A stretch of 64,000 nucleotides of DNA, taken from contig CANGOE010000002.1 of assembly GCA_947455455.1 (NCBI GenBank), forward strand, positions 40,847 to 104,846, in the 5' to 3' direction. The position numbers and the translations under genes were made by a program. Position 1 is the stretch's first letter. Each line of letters opens with the position of its first letter. Under the pieces are notes generated by a model, which saw only the letters and a list, made by a program, of their open reading frames with translations, was not told the origin of the DNA and did no database searches. Positions 44,054 to 53,935 of the stretch are shown one piece after another. Source of the stretch: Hyphomicrobiales bacterium (lineage in GTDB: Bacteria; Pseudomonadota; Alphaproteobacteria; Rhizobiales; Beijerinckiaceae).

Positions 44054-45586
44054 ATGATTGCCCTATCCCGCGTCTTGCAAAGCAGGATGATCACCCCAAT
44101 CGTTGAGAATCCGTTTTGGCGGCTCGTGATCATTCCGGTTGTGGCCATCGGGCTTTTGCTTTGGAATCCCTTCCACCCGGATTTTAGCGGCGGCCAGACC
44201 ATTACCGCCAAATATCTGGCCGGTGAGCGGCCCTATCTCGATATCATCGAGAATAATCCGCCGATGACCTTTTACATGCATTTGCCGTCGGCCTATCTGG
44301 AGAGCATCACAGGATTGCGCGGCGAATATTGGCAATATGTGATCGCCATTCTGCTGTGCCTCGGAGTTGTCGGGCTGGGGGAATGGCTCCGGACCGGCCA
44401 TGCTGTGCCGCAAGACACCGACAGCGCCAAACGGGTCGGCATTTTCCTGATCACGTTGCTGATCATGCCTTCAACCTCGTTTGCATCGCGCGACCAACTC
44501 ACTTTCGTGCTGATGTGGCCTCTTCTTGCGCTCTATGCCGAGGACGTGATCAAACCGCGCACCCATCGGGCTTGGGTGGATGCAGGCATCGGCGTATTGG
44601 CCGGCTTGGGGGTTTGCATCAAATTCTATTTTTTCTTCGGTCCCGTGCTGGCTTGCCTCTATCTGTGCCATCTCAAACGCTCTGTGAGACCGCTGTTCGG
44701 CCTCGAGAATATCTGCGCCGTTGTGGTGTGCCTCGCCTATCTGGCGAGTATCCGGCTATGGCATCCCGCCTATCTTGATTTGATCTATCCGATGCTGAAA
44801 TACACCTATTTTGCGGGTCACCCGACCGTGCTTTATGTGCTCGCAAACGGATTGCTGATCGGCTCGACCTTCTATCTGGTGATGGAACTGGCAAAAGACA
44901 GCCCCCGTCTGGATGATCCGCGCACCAAACTGTTGCTGATCGCGGCACTGGGATTGTCGATCTGCTATTTTGCCTTTGCCCGCAATCTGCCGTTCCGCTA
45001 TCTGCCACCCGCCTCGTGCATTTTCATGGCGCTTGCCGCCGCGCAAACCCATGGCGAGCGATCTTTACCGATCAAATTTTACGAGTTGCTGTTTCTGGCC
45101 CTGTGCTTGTGGTTCATGCAGATATCCAACCCCTATCGGGCAGAGGCAACCCAATTCGGGCGATCACTCAACCTTGAGCGCCCGAAAGTCCTGCTTCTGT
45201 CCGGCGACCTTGGCGATGGCCAACCCCTGATCCGCGATCTGGGAGGCACCCTGGTCAATCCGGGCCTGCATCCATGGGTCACACTCGGACTTGCCATCAG
45301 CATGGAGGATCCGACCACCTATGAAGAACAACTTCAATTCAGTCGTTGGATCGAGTGGGAACGCCATTTGACGGCCCAAGCGGTTGAAAGAAATCCGCCC
45401 GATCTGATCCTCATAGAGCCTTACAAATTAGTCAATTGGCTCGCTTGGGCGCACATGAATGACAGGCTGGGGAAAGTACTTGATCAATACAAACAAGTTG
45501 GAACCGCAGATAAACTCATCTTCCTGATCAAAAAGACACCGGAGGAACTGGCCGAACAAGCGCTTCGGCCGCCGCTGATTGATTAG
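44054..45586 (+). CDS. Polytopic membrane protein, GT-C glycosyltransferase-like
   Basis: This 510-aa protein has around ten membrane helices up to about residue 370 and a soluble C-terminal domain. The first outside loop reads ITAKYLAGERPYLDIIENNPPMTFYMHLP, which resembles the catalytic acidic loop of GT-C enzymes (ArnT/PMT/GT39 type). Those enzymes transfer sugars from polyprenyl phosphates to lipids or proteins in the periplasm. The similarity is by eye, so the enzymatic call is tentative. It stands alone between a lipoprotein gene and the convergent pdxY. Confidence 0.65.
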   Translation: MIALSRVLQSRMITPIVENPFWRLVIIPVVAIGLLLWNPFHPDFSGGQTITAKYLAGERPYLDIIENNPPMTFYMHLPSAYLESITGLRGEYWQYVIAILLCLGVVGLGEWLRTGHAVPQDTDSAKRVGIFLITLLIMPSTSFASRDQLTFVLMWPLLALYAEDVIKPRTHRAWVDAGIGVLAGLGVCIKFYFFFGPVLACLYLCHLKRSVRPLFGLENICAVVVCLAYLASIRLWHPAYLDLIYPMLKYTYFAGHPTVLYVLANGLLIGSTFYLVMELAKDSPRLDDPRTKLLLIAALGLSICYFAFARNLPFRYLPPASCIFMALAAAQTHGERSLPIKFYELLFLALCLWFMQISNPYRAEATQFGRSLNLERPKVLLLSGDLGDGQPLIRDLGGTLVNPGLHPWVTLGLAISMEDPTTYEEQLQFSRWIEWERHLTAQAVERNPPDLILIEPYKLVNWLAWAHMNDRLGKVLDQYKQVGTADKLIFLIKKTPEELAEQALRPPLID

Positions 45587-45665
45587 TTCCCTCCCCCCAC
45601 ACAGCCAGTCGACACTAGTCGGGAGTGAGCCTCATTCAGCCAAAGGTTACGATTGCGATAGCCGG

Positions 45666-46556
45666 TTACAACCGTTGCGCCTGATAGATCGTTTCTGGCA
45701 AGGCCAATTCATCCTGCATCGCGATCAGCGGCAATTCGGCTTGCCCCTCGGCCAGCATGTGCGCCAAGACCGCATGCACGCTTGATCCTGCCAGCGACAG
45801 CGCTTCGCGGGCCGAACGACCGTCCAGCCGGTGATAGAGCAACATGGCGGCAATCAGATCCCCCGCGCCATTGGGGGCCAAAACCAGACGTGGCAGGCGC
45901 AAACGGTAAAGCCCGTCAGAGGCCGATAGCAAGAGATCGAAGTCATCATGGCCTTCATCCCCGACAGGCCGGTGGCCTGCCCCCAGCGAGGTCAGCAATA
46001 CCCAATCAGGCCCGTGACTATGGACCAGCGCGAAAGCACGGCGCAACGAGGCCATGGTCAGGCAGTCCTCGCCCGTCAGCAATGACAATTCGAACAGGTT
46101 GGGAGTCAGGATGGTGGCGCGTGGCATGGCCTGTTCCCTGAAAAAGGCAACCAGTTCGGGCTGGACAAACAGGCCCTTGCCTTCATCACCCATAACCGGA
46201 TCACAGCACCAGACTGCGCGCGGATTGTGGAAGCGCACTTCGGCCACCGCATCCAGCACAGCCGCACCAATGGACGACGAACCGAGATAGCCCGTCAGCA
46301 CAGCATCACAACGGCCCAGCACGCCCCGCGCCTTCAAACCGGCCACCAGCGAGCGGATCAATCCGTCGCCGAAGACCTGCCCCTCGAACCCACTATAGCC
46401 GGTATGGTTGGAAAACTGCACCGTGTGCAACGGCCAGACCTCGGCCCCCAACCGTTGCAGTGGAAACACCGCCGCACTATTGCCCACATGTCCGTAAACC
46501 ACATGGGACTGGATGGACAGGACCGACAAAGGATGCGTGATCATTGGTCGGTCCAT
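45666..46556 (-). CDS. pdxY: Pyridoxal kinase PdxY-like
   Basis: This 296-aa ribokinase-fold enzyme starts with VLSIQSHVVYGHVGNSAAVFPLQRLGAEVWPLHTVQFSNHTGY, the highly characteristic PdxK/PdxY N terminus. GYLGS and the substrate/ATP region DPVMGDEGKG follow, and the anion-hole motif is APNGAGDLIAAML. It phosphorylates pyridoxal in PLP salvage. It is the last gene of a reverse operon that begins with a three-component ABC importer; only 5 bp separate it from the binding-protein gene. ATG 46544 is an alternative start. Confidence 0.92.
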   Translation of the reverse strand: MDRPMITHPLSVLSIQSHVVYGHVGNSAAVFPLQRLGAEVWPLHTVQFSNHTGYSGFEGQVFGDGLIRSLVAGLKARGVLGRCDAVLTGYLGSSSIGAAVLDAVAEVRFHNPRAVWCCDPVMGDEGKGLFVQPELVAFFREQAMPRATILTPNLFELSLLTGEDCLTMASLRRAFALVHSHGPDWVLLTSLGAGHRPVGDEGHDDFDLLLSASDGLYRLRLPRLVLAPNGAGDLIAAMLLYHRLDGRSAREALSLAGSSVHAVLAHMLAEGQAELPLIAMQDELALPETIYQAQRL

Positions 46557-46561
46557 CAGGG

Positions 46562-47611
46562 TTATTTCACCGTCTGGGCGGCGATTTTGGCAAAGCGGTC
46601 ATCAAAGGTCTTGGTCAGATCGACCTGACTGCCTTTCAATTCCTCGTCATATTTCACCAGCATGTCGTTGGCGCTTTTCATGCCGGCGGGTGCGATGATG
46701 CCGGTCTGGGAATAGGTCGGCTTGGAGTTTTTAACCGCAAGCGTATAAAGCACCTTGTCGCCCAGCGTGAATTCTTCGGGCACTGTGGCGGCAATCTCCT
46801 CGGGAGTGGCCTTGGCGATCCATGCCAGCGCCTTGTAGAGGGCATTGGTCGCGGCCTGCACGGTGTTGGGGTTTTTGTCGATAAAGTCCTTCTTAATGTA
46901 AAGGACGGCCGCAGGATTGGAACCGCCGAACAAGGCACGGGTGCCTTCCTCGGTGCGGGTATCGATCACAACCTTGATGTCCCCGTCTTTTTCCAGCATC
47001 GACAGCACAGGCTCCAGATGCGAGATCGCGTCGATCTGGCCGTTGCGGATCGCCGCCACCGCCGAGGCCGCACTGCCAACACCGATAAAGGACACATCCT
47101 GCGGGGTCAGCCCCGCCTGGGCCAGCACGAAATTGACCATCATATTGGTGGAGGATCCGGGAGCTGTCACACCGATCTTCATACCTTTGAGATCAGCAGG
47201 CCCCTTATAGGAAGCCGCTTTTGCCTTGCCGATGCCAATCGCAATACCGGGGAAACGGCCCAGTTCCAGCACCGAGCGGATATCCTGCCCCTTGGCCTGC
47301 ATCCGGATCGTGTGCTCGTAAGCCCCGGTCACCATATCGATGGAACCACCGACCAAAGCCTGCAAGGATTTTGCGCCACCGGCAAAATCATTGATTTCGA
47401 CATCAAGGCCTGCCTCTTTGAAATAGCCTTTGCGCTCGGCAATGGTCAGCGGCAGATAATACAACAAGGCCTTGCCACCCACGCCGATGGTCAATTTGGG
47501 TTTTTCAATCGTTGATTTATCGAGTGTCTGTGAATCCGCCTGCGCCATCGGTCCGGCCATTGCCAGCAACAAGCCGGTTGCAAGGATCCATCCTTTATTG
47601 AACATGCCCAT
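46562..47611 (-). CDS. ABC transporter substrate-binding protein (SsuA/ThiY/NMT1-like)
   Basis: This 349-aa periplasmic binding protein has a signal peptide (GWILATGLLLAMAGPMAQA) and a family-typical body: LPLTIAERKGYFKEAGLDVEINDFAGGAKSLQALVGGSIDMVTGAYEHTIRMQAKGQDIRSV. Members bind nitrate, aliphatic sulfonates, taurine, riboflavin or thiamine pyrimidine precursors. With pdxY downstream and an SsuBC-like pair upstream, a pyridine or pyrimidine vitamer is an attractive ligand, which is an inference. Confidence 0.9.
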   Translation of the reverse strand: MGMFNKGWILATGLLLAMAGPMAQADSQTLDKSTIEKPKLTIGVGGKALLYYLPLTIAERKGYFKEAGLDVEINDFAGGAKSLQALVGGSIDMVTGAYEHTIRMQAKGQDIRSVLELGRFPGIAIGIGKAKAASYKGPADLKGMKIGVTAPGSSTNMMVNFVLAQAGLTPQDVSFIGVGSAASAVAAIRNGQIDAISHLEPVLSMLEKDGDIKVVIDTRTEEGTRALFGGSNPAAVLYIKKDFIDKNPNTVQAATNALYKALAWIAKATPEEIAATVPEEFTLGDKVLYTLAVKNSKPTYSQTGIIAPAGMKSANDMLVKYDEELKGSQVDLTKTFDDRFAKIAAQTVK

Positions 47612-47637
47612 GTGATCTCTCCCCGTTTTTTATGATT

Positions 47638-48432
47638 TTAACCGTTGCGACCCGCTGTATCGGGCCGCCAGACCAGCAATCGACGTTCGATGGCGGTCAC
47701 AACTCCATCCACCACCAGCACAAAGGCCGCCAAAATCACCATGCCGGCAAACACACCGGTCGTGTCAAACACGCCCTCGGCCTCGTGGATCATATAGCCA
47801 AGACCTGCGGCAGAGCCGAGATATTCGCCCACCACGGCCCCGACAAGCGCAAAGCCGACCGAGGTATGCAAGGACGAGAACATCCATGACAGCGCCGAGG
47901 GCCAATAGACATGGCGGAACAACTGCTTCTCGGTCATGCCCAGCATACGGGCATTGGCCAGCACGGTCTGGCTGACCTCCTTGACACCCTGATAGACGTT
48001 AAAGAACACGATGAAAAACACCAATGTCACGCCCAGCGCCACTTTTGACCAGATGCCGAGCCCGAGCCAAAGCATAAAAATAGGGGCCAGCACCACACGC
48101 GGCAAAGCATTGGCCATTTTGACATAGGGATCGAACACCGCATTGATCAGCGGCCTGCGTGCAAACCAGAAGCCGATCAGCACCCCGCCCCCTGCCCCGA
48201 TCACAAAGGCCAGCAGGGTTTCAGTCAGCGTAATGCCCAGATGTTTCCAGATCAGCGTACCCGAAAACAGCTTCACGATCCGTGCGGCAACATCCCAAGG
48301 GGTCGAGAAGAAGAATTTGGGGAGAAAATACACACCGAAAATCGGCACCGACGACCCGACATGCCAGATACCGAGTGCGACCACCGCCACCAGTATTTGC
48401 AAGGCCAGCAGGGTGCGCTTGGAGAAGGTCAT
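47638..48432 (-). CDS. ABC transporter permease (SsuC/TauC/ThiX-like)
   Basis: This 264-aa inner-membrane permease has about six helices and an EAA-like loop (VLANARMLGMTEKQLFRHVYWPSALSWMFSSLHTSVGFALVGAVVGEYLGSAAGLGY), typical of the nitrate/sulfonate/thiamine-precursor group. Its start overlaps the ATPase stop by 4 bp and it is 26 bp upstream of the binding-protein start. Confidence 0.92.
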   Translation of the reverse strand: MTFSKRTLLALQILVAVVALGIWHVGSSVPIFGVYFLPKFFFSTPWDVAARIVKLFSGTLIWKHLGITLTETLLAFVIGAGGGVLIGFWFARRPLINAVFDPYVKMANALPRVVLAPIFMLWLGLGIWSKVALGVTLVFFIVFFNVYQGVKEVSQTVLANARMLGMTEKQLFRHVYWPSALSWMFSSLHTSVGFALVGAVVGEYLGSAAGLGYMIHEAEGVFDTTGVFAGMVILAAFVLVVDGVVTAIERRLLVWRPDTAGRNG

Positions 48433-49271
48433 GCGCTCACCCCCTGATAGGCTTTCATGACCTCGCCGCGCAATTGCTCCCAGATCGCCTTGTGGATGGC
48501 ATGGAAGCCCGGATCAAGCCGCACATCCATCGCATCACGTGGGCGCGCCAAACCGATCGGGTAATCGCCGATGATGGTGGCCTTGGGGCCGGACGACATG
48601 ATCACCACCCGATCGGACAGGGCAATCGCCTCTTCCAGATCATGGGTCACAAACAGCACAGCCTTGCGCTCTTGTGCCCACAGACCGAGCAACAGGTTAC
48701 CCATGATCTGCCGTGTCTGGGCATCCAGCGGGCCGAAAGGCTCATCCATCAGCAATATATCGGGATTGCGGATCAAGACCTGCGCCAGACCGACCCGCTT
48801 GCGCTGTCCGCCGGAGAGCTGGTGCGGATAACGCGCCCCGAACCCCTGCAAGCCAACCTGCGCCAGCCAGTGTTCGGCCTTGTCGCGGGCGGTGGCAACA
48901 TCAATACCGGCAACTTCCAGCCCGATGGCCACATTGTCCAGAGCGGTCTTCCACGGCATCAGGGCATCTTGCTGGAACAGATAGCCAGCTTGCGCGTTCA
49001 AACCCGCCAAGGGCACGCCAAAGATCGAGACCGAACCATTGGCAGGGCGCAACAAGCCGGCGGCGGCATTGAGGAGTGTCGATTTGCCGCAACCGGTCGG
49101 CCCGACAATCGAAACGAATTCGCCCGCATGCACCACCAGCGTGGCCTGGCTGACCGCATGATAATCGCCCGCTTGCGCAGGTCCGCTGTCACGCGCACCA
49201 CCACCCGCATTCCCTTGTGCGCGGTAGATGATGTCGATCTGTTCGAGCGAGACGGCAATATCAGGCGGCAT
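48429..49271 (-). CDS. ABC transporter ATPase (SsuB/TauB/ThiZ-like)
   Basis: This 280-aa ATPase has Walker A GPTGCGKST, the Q-loop FQQDALMPWKTALDNV typical of the nitrate/sulfonate group, signature LSGGQRKRVGLAQVL, Walker B LLMDEPFGPLD and H-loop VTHDLEEA. A GTG two codons upstream (49277) is also in frame. The N-terminal region contains an unusual Gly/Ala insertion (AQGNAGGGARDSGPAQAGDYH) before the first strand is completed. It is the first gene of the ABC-pdxY operon. No thiamine (TPP) riboswitch-like sequence is seen in the leader. Confidence 0.92.
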   Translation of the reverse strand: MPPDIAVSLEQIDIIYRAQGNAGGGARDSGPAQAGDYHAVSQATLVVHAGEFVSIVGPTGCGKSTLLNAAAGLLRPANGSVSIFGVPLAGLNAQAGYLFQQDALMPWKTALDNVAIGLEVAGIDVATARDKAEHWLAQVGLQGFGARYPHQLSGGQRKRVGLAQVLIRNPDILLMDEPFGPLDAQTRQIMGNLLLGLWAQERKAVLFVTHDLEEAIALSDRVVIMSSGPKATIIGDYPIGLARPRDAMDVRLDPGFHAIHKAIWEQLRGEVMKAYQGVSA

Positions 49272-49364
49272 GATCACGACCGGAGAATGAAACGGATTTT
49301 ATTTTATAAAAGAACAGCCACGGAAATCCTATCCCTTAAAATCAGCGTGGGGGGAGCGGACAAC

Positions 49365-49389
49365 AAAAAGGCCCCGCTTGCGCGGGGCC
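49365..49389 (-). terminator. Intrinsic terminator of ilvC
   Basis: A perfect 8-bp GC-rich stem (49370-49377 and 49382-49389, loop TTGC) is followed on the reverse strand by TTTTT (complement of 49365-49369). It lies about 40 bp past the ilvC stop and just upstream of the ABC-pdxY operon. Confidence 0.9.
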
Positions 49390-49429
49390 CGATCTTGATG
49401 GGTCTATGCCTGCAGGACGCAGGAGGAGA

Positions 49430-50524
<1,095 letters not shown>

Positions 50525-50553
50525 CTAAAGCGCATTTGTGTCTATAAACAGCA

Positions 50554-51159
50554 TCATAATGCTTCGACCAACAGCGGCAGGGTCGAGACCAGCAACAGCA
50601 AAGCCATGCTGATATTGAACAGACGCAACCGGATCGGGTCTTCCAGAAACCCGCGCAAACCGACACCAAACCCCACCCAAACCGCAATACAAGGCAGATT
50701 AATTGCCCCGAACAGGCCGCTGACCGCCAGAACACTGGCTACCATCGCTTCGGGCATCGTGTAGATCGCCATCGCTGTAACGGCCATCACCCATGCCTTG
50801 GGGTTGATCCACTGGAACAGAGCTGCCTCAATAAAGCGCATCGGCCTTGCACCAGCCTGAGAGCCTCCCAAACTGCCACTGCGGGCCAAAGACCACGCCA
50901 GCCACAGCAAATAGCCGCCCGAACCGAATTTCAGCACCGTATGCAACACAGGCACCGCCAGTATCGCCGCCCCCAGCCCCATGCCGACAATCACCAGCAT
51001 CAGCGTGAACCCCAGGCAGACCCCCATCATATGCGGCAGGGTCCGGCGCATGCCGAAATTCACACCCGAAGCCAACAGCATCATATTATTAGGCCCCGGC
51101 GTGATCGAGGACACCACGGCAAATCCCACAAGGGCCATCAGCAAATCGGGATTCAACAT
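50554..51159 (-). CDS. LysE-family amino acid exporter
   Basis: This 201-aa six-helix membrane protein has the RhtB/LysE signature: N-terminal ALVGFAVVSSITPGPNNMMLLASGVNFGMRRTLPHMMGVCLGF, with the conserved PGPN in the first helix region. FQWINPKAWVMAVTAMAIY lies in the middle. Members export amino acids such as lysine, threonine, homoserine or leucine. Placement next to ilvC makes branched-chain amino acids a possible cargo, but this is contextual only. The mazF stop lies just upstream. Confidence 0.9.
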   Translation of the reverse strand: MLNPDLLMALVGFAVVSSITPGPNNMMLLASGVNFGMRRTLPHMMGVCLGFTLMLVIVGMGLGAAILAVPVLHTVLKFGSGGYLLWLAWSLARSGSLGGSQAGARPMRFIEAALFQWINPKAWVMAVTAMAIYTMPEAMVASVLAVSGLFGAINLPCIAVWVGFGVGLRGFLEDPIRLRLFNISMALLLLVSTLPLLVEAL

Positions 51160-51168
51160 CGTGTTCTC

Positions 51169-51528
51169 TCAAATCTGACGTTCGCCGCCATGGGTTTGGG
51201 GCAGGCCAAGAAGCAATGACAAAATAACGCGCACGTCCAGCAATACCGATTGAGGGGCCACTTCGATAAAATCGAACATCCGACTCTCACGCTCGATAAA
51301 GCGGGCCTGATCAACCAGCAACACGCCTTGGCTGGTCATCGTTTCAGGCAAAAGCACTTCCGTCGGCCAATCCCTGATCCGCGAGGTCACAGGCACCACA
51401 AAAGCCCTGCGCGATATCGCGTGATAGCTTTGCCCTGTCAGGATCAATCCGGGTCTTCGACCCTGTTGTTCGGAGCCAAGACCGCCCGAAAAATCAATCC
51501 AATAAAGATCACCGGCCTCTGGCGGCAT
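51169..51528 (-). CDS. Type II toxin, PemK/MazF family
   Basis: This 119-aa protein starts AGDLYWIDFSGGLGSEQQGRRPGLILTGQSYHAISRRAFVVPVTSRIRDWPTEVLLP, the MazF/PemK SH3-like barrel. It has the conserved G-x-E-Q-x-G-x-R-P loop that holds the catalytic Arg, and VTSR further on. MazF toxins are mRNA interferases. Its first codons overlap the antitoxin stop by 20 bp, so translation is coupled. The C terminus is slightly longer than in E. coli MazF. Confidence 0.9.
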   Translation of the reverse strand: MPPEAGDLYWIDFSGGLGSEQQGRRPGLILTGQSYHAISRRAFVVPVTSRIRDWPTEVLLPETMTSQGVLLVDQARFIERESRMFDFIEVAPQSVLLDVRVILSLLLGLPQTHGGERQI

Positions 51529-51835
51529 ATTTTCGGTCCGTCATGGGGTTTGACGCAAACTCACCACGCGAATACTCGTCCTCGATCAGCTCACCCGCAC
51601 GATCTGGACCCCAATCGAGGCTGTCAGGCTCCCGATCTGGTCCCGCAATCACCATGGCCGCCACAAGCTCATCAAGCGTGGCAAAACGGGCTTGGCTGGC
51701 GCGGGTGAGGACCAGACGGTCGCCTTCCATCACCAGCTCCAATTCGCCGCCCTCGCTGACCTGCATCAGCTCAAGCATGGCTTTGGGCAGGCGAATGGCC
51801 GCCGAATTGCCCCATTTGGCGATTTTGATGCGCAT
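51509..51835 (-). CDS. Type II antitoxin, MazE/AbrB family
   Basis: This 108-aa antitoxin has the AbrB/SpoVT swapped-hairpin DNA-binding domain at residues 1-45 (MRIKIAKWGNSAAIRLPKAMLELMQVSEGGELELVMEGDRLVL). A disordered acidic C-terminal part (GPDREPDSLDWGPDRAGELIEDEYSRGEF) would wrap the toxin. ATG 51835 is chosen over a start six codons upstream. A 13-bp inverted repeat 27 bp upstream is a plausible autoregulatory operator. Confidence 0.88.
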   Translation of the reverse strand: MRIKIAKWGNSAAIRLPKAMLELMQVSEGGELELVMEGDRLVLTRASQARFATLDELVAAMVIAGPDREPDSLDWGPDRAGELIEDEYSRGEFASNPMTDRKYAARGR

Positions 51836-51862
51836 GATACGGCTCCGGACCAAGGGGTTGCG

Positions 51863-51890
51863 GATCTACAATGTAGATACATTGTAGATC
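51863..51890 (-). promoter_or_regulatory. Operator of the mazEF-type operon
   Basis: Perfect 13-bp inverted arms GATCTACAATGTA and TACATTGTAGATC (51863-51875 and 51878-51890) surround two bases. Shorter ATCTACA/TGTAGAT half-sites recur inside the element. MazE/AbrB-type antitoxins bind such repeats at their own promoter. The element lies 27 bp upstream of the antitoxin start. Confidence 0.75.
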
Positions 51891-51913
51891 ATATCACGCC
51901 GTCCGACAACCGC

Positions 51914-52447
51914 TCAGAAGCTCTCGGCACCCCGGCTCATCGCGGCGACACCGGTACGGGAGACCTCGACCAGACCGATTTCTGCCAGAATGGCGAGGAA
52001 ACGATCGATTTCCTCCGACGTGCCGGTCAGCTCGAAAATGAACGAGGTCAGGGTCGCATCAAGGGTTTTGGCCCCGAAGGCGCTGGCCAGACGCAAGGCT
52101 TCGACGCGGCTTTCACCTTTGCCGACCACTTTGACCAAAGCCACTTCGCGCTCGACCGATTCGCCGTGGCTGGTCAGGTCGATCACCCGATGCACCGGCA
52201 CCAGACGCTCGAGCTGGTGGATGATCTGCTCGATCACCTGGGCCGATCCGGTTGTGACAACGGTGATACGCGAGACATGCTTTTGATGCTCTGTCTCCGA
52301 CACGGTCAGACTTTCGATATTATATCCACGCCCCGAAAACAGACCCGCGATGCGCGCAAGAACACCGGGTTCGTTATCAACCAGCACCGACAACGTATGG
52401 CGGCGAACGGCCTGATGCTTGGGCGGATCAGAATAATGAGATTTCAT
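51914..52447 (-). CDS. ilvH: Acetolactate synthase small (regulatory) subunit
   Basis: This 177-aa protein starts with an ACT domain: RRHTLSVLVDNEPGVLARIAGLFSGRGYNIESLTVSETE (residues 15-53), the valine-binding feedback site. A second ACT-like C-terminal domain covers about 85-165 (REVALVKVVGKG). It binds the IlvB catalytic subunit, stimulates it and confers valine inhibition. It is the last gene of an unusual operon ilvB-racemase-GST-ilvH, 53 bp after the GST gene. Confidence 0.95.
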   Translation of the reverse strand: MKSHYSDPPKHQAVRRHTLSVLVDNEPGVLARIAGLFSGRGYNIESLTVSETEHQKHVSRITVVTTGSAQVIEQIIHQLERLVPVHRVIDLTSHGESVEREVALVKVVGKGESRVEALRLASAFGAKTLDATLTSFIFELTGTSEEIDRFLAILAEIGLVEVSRTGVAAMSRGAESF

Positions 52448-52500
52448 GACTTTATCTTTCTTACAGCAGAAACAAACTCAAAGGTTTCAAGAGATCGACA

Positions 52501-53190
52501 TCAAGAGGGCATCGGAAACGGACCGAGCACCGGCTCGTCGGCCTCGTCATGGGCCACGATCCAGGCCTCGGCCAGCGCCTCCTTGTGCCATTGGCGGAAG
52601 GCGGGCGACCCCAGCACGGCATCCATATAGGCGCGGATCTGGGCATCGACGGGGATGGAAAACGTATTGAACCGTGTCACGACCGGCGCGAACATCGCAT
52701 CGGCCGCTGTGAAGGCCCCGAACAGGAATGGTCCCTGCCCCGAGGGCTTGCCGAAATGGTCCAATGCCCGCTTCCACAAAGCCACGATACGCGCCACATC
52801 CTTGGCCACCGCTTCGCCACGGTCTTTGGCGGGATGCTGTTTGCGCACATTCATCGGGCAGGCCTGACGGAGCCCGCGGAAACCCGCATGCATCTCGCCC
52901 GCCATCGAACGGGCCAGCGCACACGCCTTGTGATCTGTGGGCCAAATGGCTTTATCAGGATAGCGGGCGGCCAATTCATCCATGATCGCCAGCGATTCCC
53001 AGACCACCACATCGCCATCCACCAGAATCGGCACGGTTGAACCGGCCTGATAGGCATCAACACGTGGTCGGAATTCGGGCGTGTCGAGCGGGATCACATC
53101 TTCGGTGAACGGAATATCAAGAGCCTTCATCAAAATCCACGGCCGCAACGACCAGGAGGAATAGGCTTTATTGGCAATGACAAGTTTCAT
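52501..53190 (-). CDS. Glutathione S-transferase family protein
   Basis: This 229-aa protein has the thioredoxin-fold N-terminal domain (LVIANKAYSSWSLRPWILMKALDIPFTEDVIPL, residues 3-35). The cis-Pro/ESLAI glutathione motif is in STVPILVDGDVVVWESLAIMDELA, and a helical C-terminal domain carries FGAFTAADAMFAPVVTRF. The SYSSWSLRPW start is shared with a distinct subgroup of bacterial GST-like proteins. It is 7 bp after the racemase gene inside the ilvB-ilvH transcription unit. The substrate is unknown. Confidence 0.9.
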   Translation of the reverse strand: MKLVIANKAYSSWSLRPWILMKALDIPFTEDVIPLDTPEFRPRVDAYQAGSTVPILVDGDVVVWESLAIMDELAARYPDKAIWPTDHKACALARSMAGEMHAGFRGLRQACPMNVRKQHPAKDRGEAVAKDVARIVALWKRALDHFGKPSGQGPFLFGAFTAADAMFAPVVTRFNTFSIPVDAQIRAYMDAVLGSPAFRQWHKEALAEAWIVAHDEADEPVLGPFPMPS

Positions 53191-53197
53191 GAGACAC

Positions 53198-53914
53198 TTA
53201 CCTTTGTGAAGGGTTCGGCTTCGTGGACAACGCAAACGCAACTGCGGCCATGGCGTGCAGTTTGGCCGTATCGAAACTCGGGCAGTCCATATCGTCGGGT
53301 GACAAAAGCAGACCGATCTCGGTGCAGGCGAACACCACGCTGTCGGCTCCCGCTTCACGTCCCTTGCGCACGGCTTCCAGATAGAAGGCTTTCGAGCGGG
53401 GCGAAATCACGCCGCGCACCAGTTCGTCGAAGATGATCCGGTTGATCTCCTGCCGGTCCTCCGCATCAGGCACCATGGCCTTGATGCCGAAACCGTCACG
53501 CAAGCGATCGAGATAGAAGGGCTCCTCCATCACCGAGCGGGTTGCAAGCAACAAAGGGCGGGTCACGCCCGCTGTTTGCAAGGCTTGCCCCAATGCATCG
53601 GCGATGTGGATCACTTCAATCCCGCAGGCATCTTCGACCGCAGGGGCCATGCGATGCATCAGGTTGGAGCAAATCAACAGGCAATCGGCCCCCGATGTCT
53701 CGAGCTTGCGCCCGGCATCGGCAAGCCTTTGTCCCGCTTCGGGCCAGCCTGCCTCGGTCTGCAAGGCCGCGATTTCGGCAAAGTCGAACGAGTGCATCAG
53801 CAATTTGGCCGAGTGAAGGCCGCCAAGAACCTCGCGCACCCCGCGGTTGATTTCCGCGTAATAGGTGGCTGTCGATTCCCAGCTCAACCCGCCGATCAAA
53901 CCGATTGTCTTCAT
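53198..53914 (-). CDS. Aspartate/glutamate racemase family protein
   Basis: This 238-aa cofactor-independent racemase-fold protein starts MKTIGLIGGLSWESTATYYAEINRGVREVLGGLHSAKLLMHSFDF, very close to amino-acid racemases of the YgeA type. The two active-site Cys are Cys in LLICSNLMHR (the usual C-N-T is C-S-N here) and Cys in FACTEIGLLL. It could racemise an amino acid or be a relative acting on another carboxylate. It sits 21 bp after ilvB in the same operon, which is unusual. Confidence 0.88.
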   Translation of the reverse strand: MKTIGLIGGLSWESTATYYAEINRGVREVLGGLHSAKLLMHSFDFAEIAALQTEAGWPEAGQRLADAGRKLETSGADCLLICSNLMHRMAPAVEDACGIEVIHIADALGQALQTAGVTRPLLLATRSVMEEPFYLDRLRDGFGIKAMVPDAEDRQEINRIIFDELVRGVISPRSKAFYLEAVRKGREAGADSVVFACTEIGLLLSPDDMDCPSFDTAKLHAMAAVAFALSTKPNPSQR

Positions 53915-53935
53915 TGCCGATCACCCGAATGCCGA

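Noticed and set aside
49272..49364. Possible TPP riboswitch before the ABC-pdxY operon
   Set aside because: The leader is short and AT-rich and I see none of the conserved THI-box segments.
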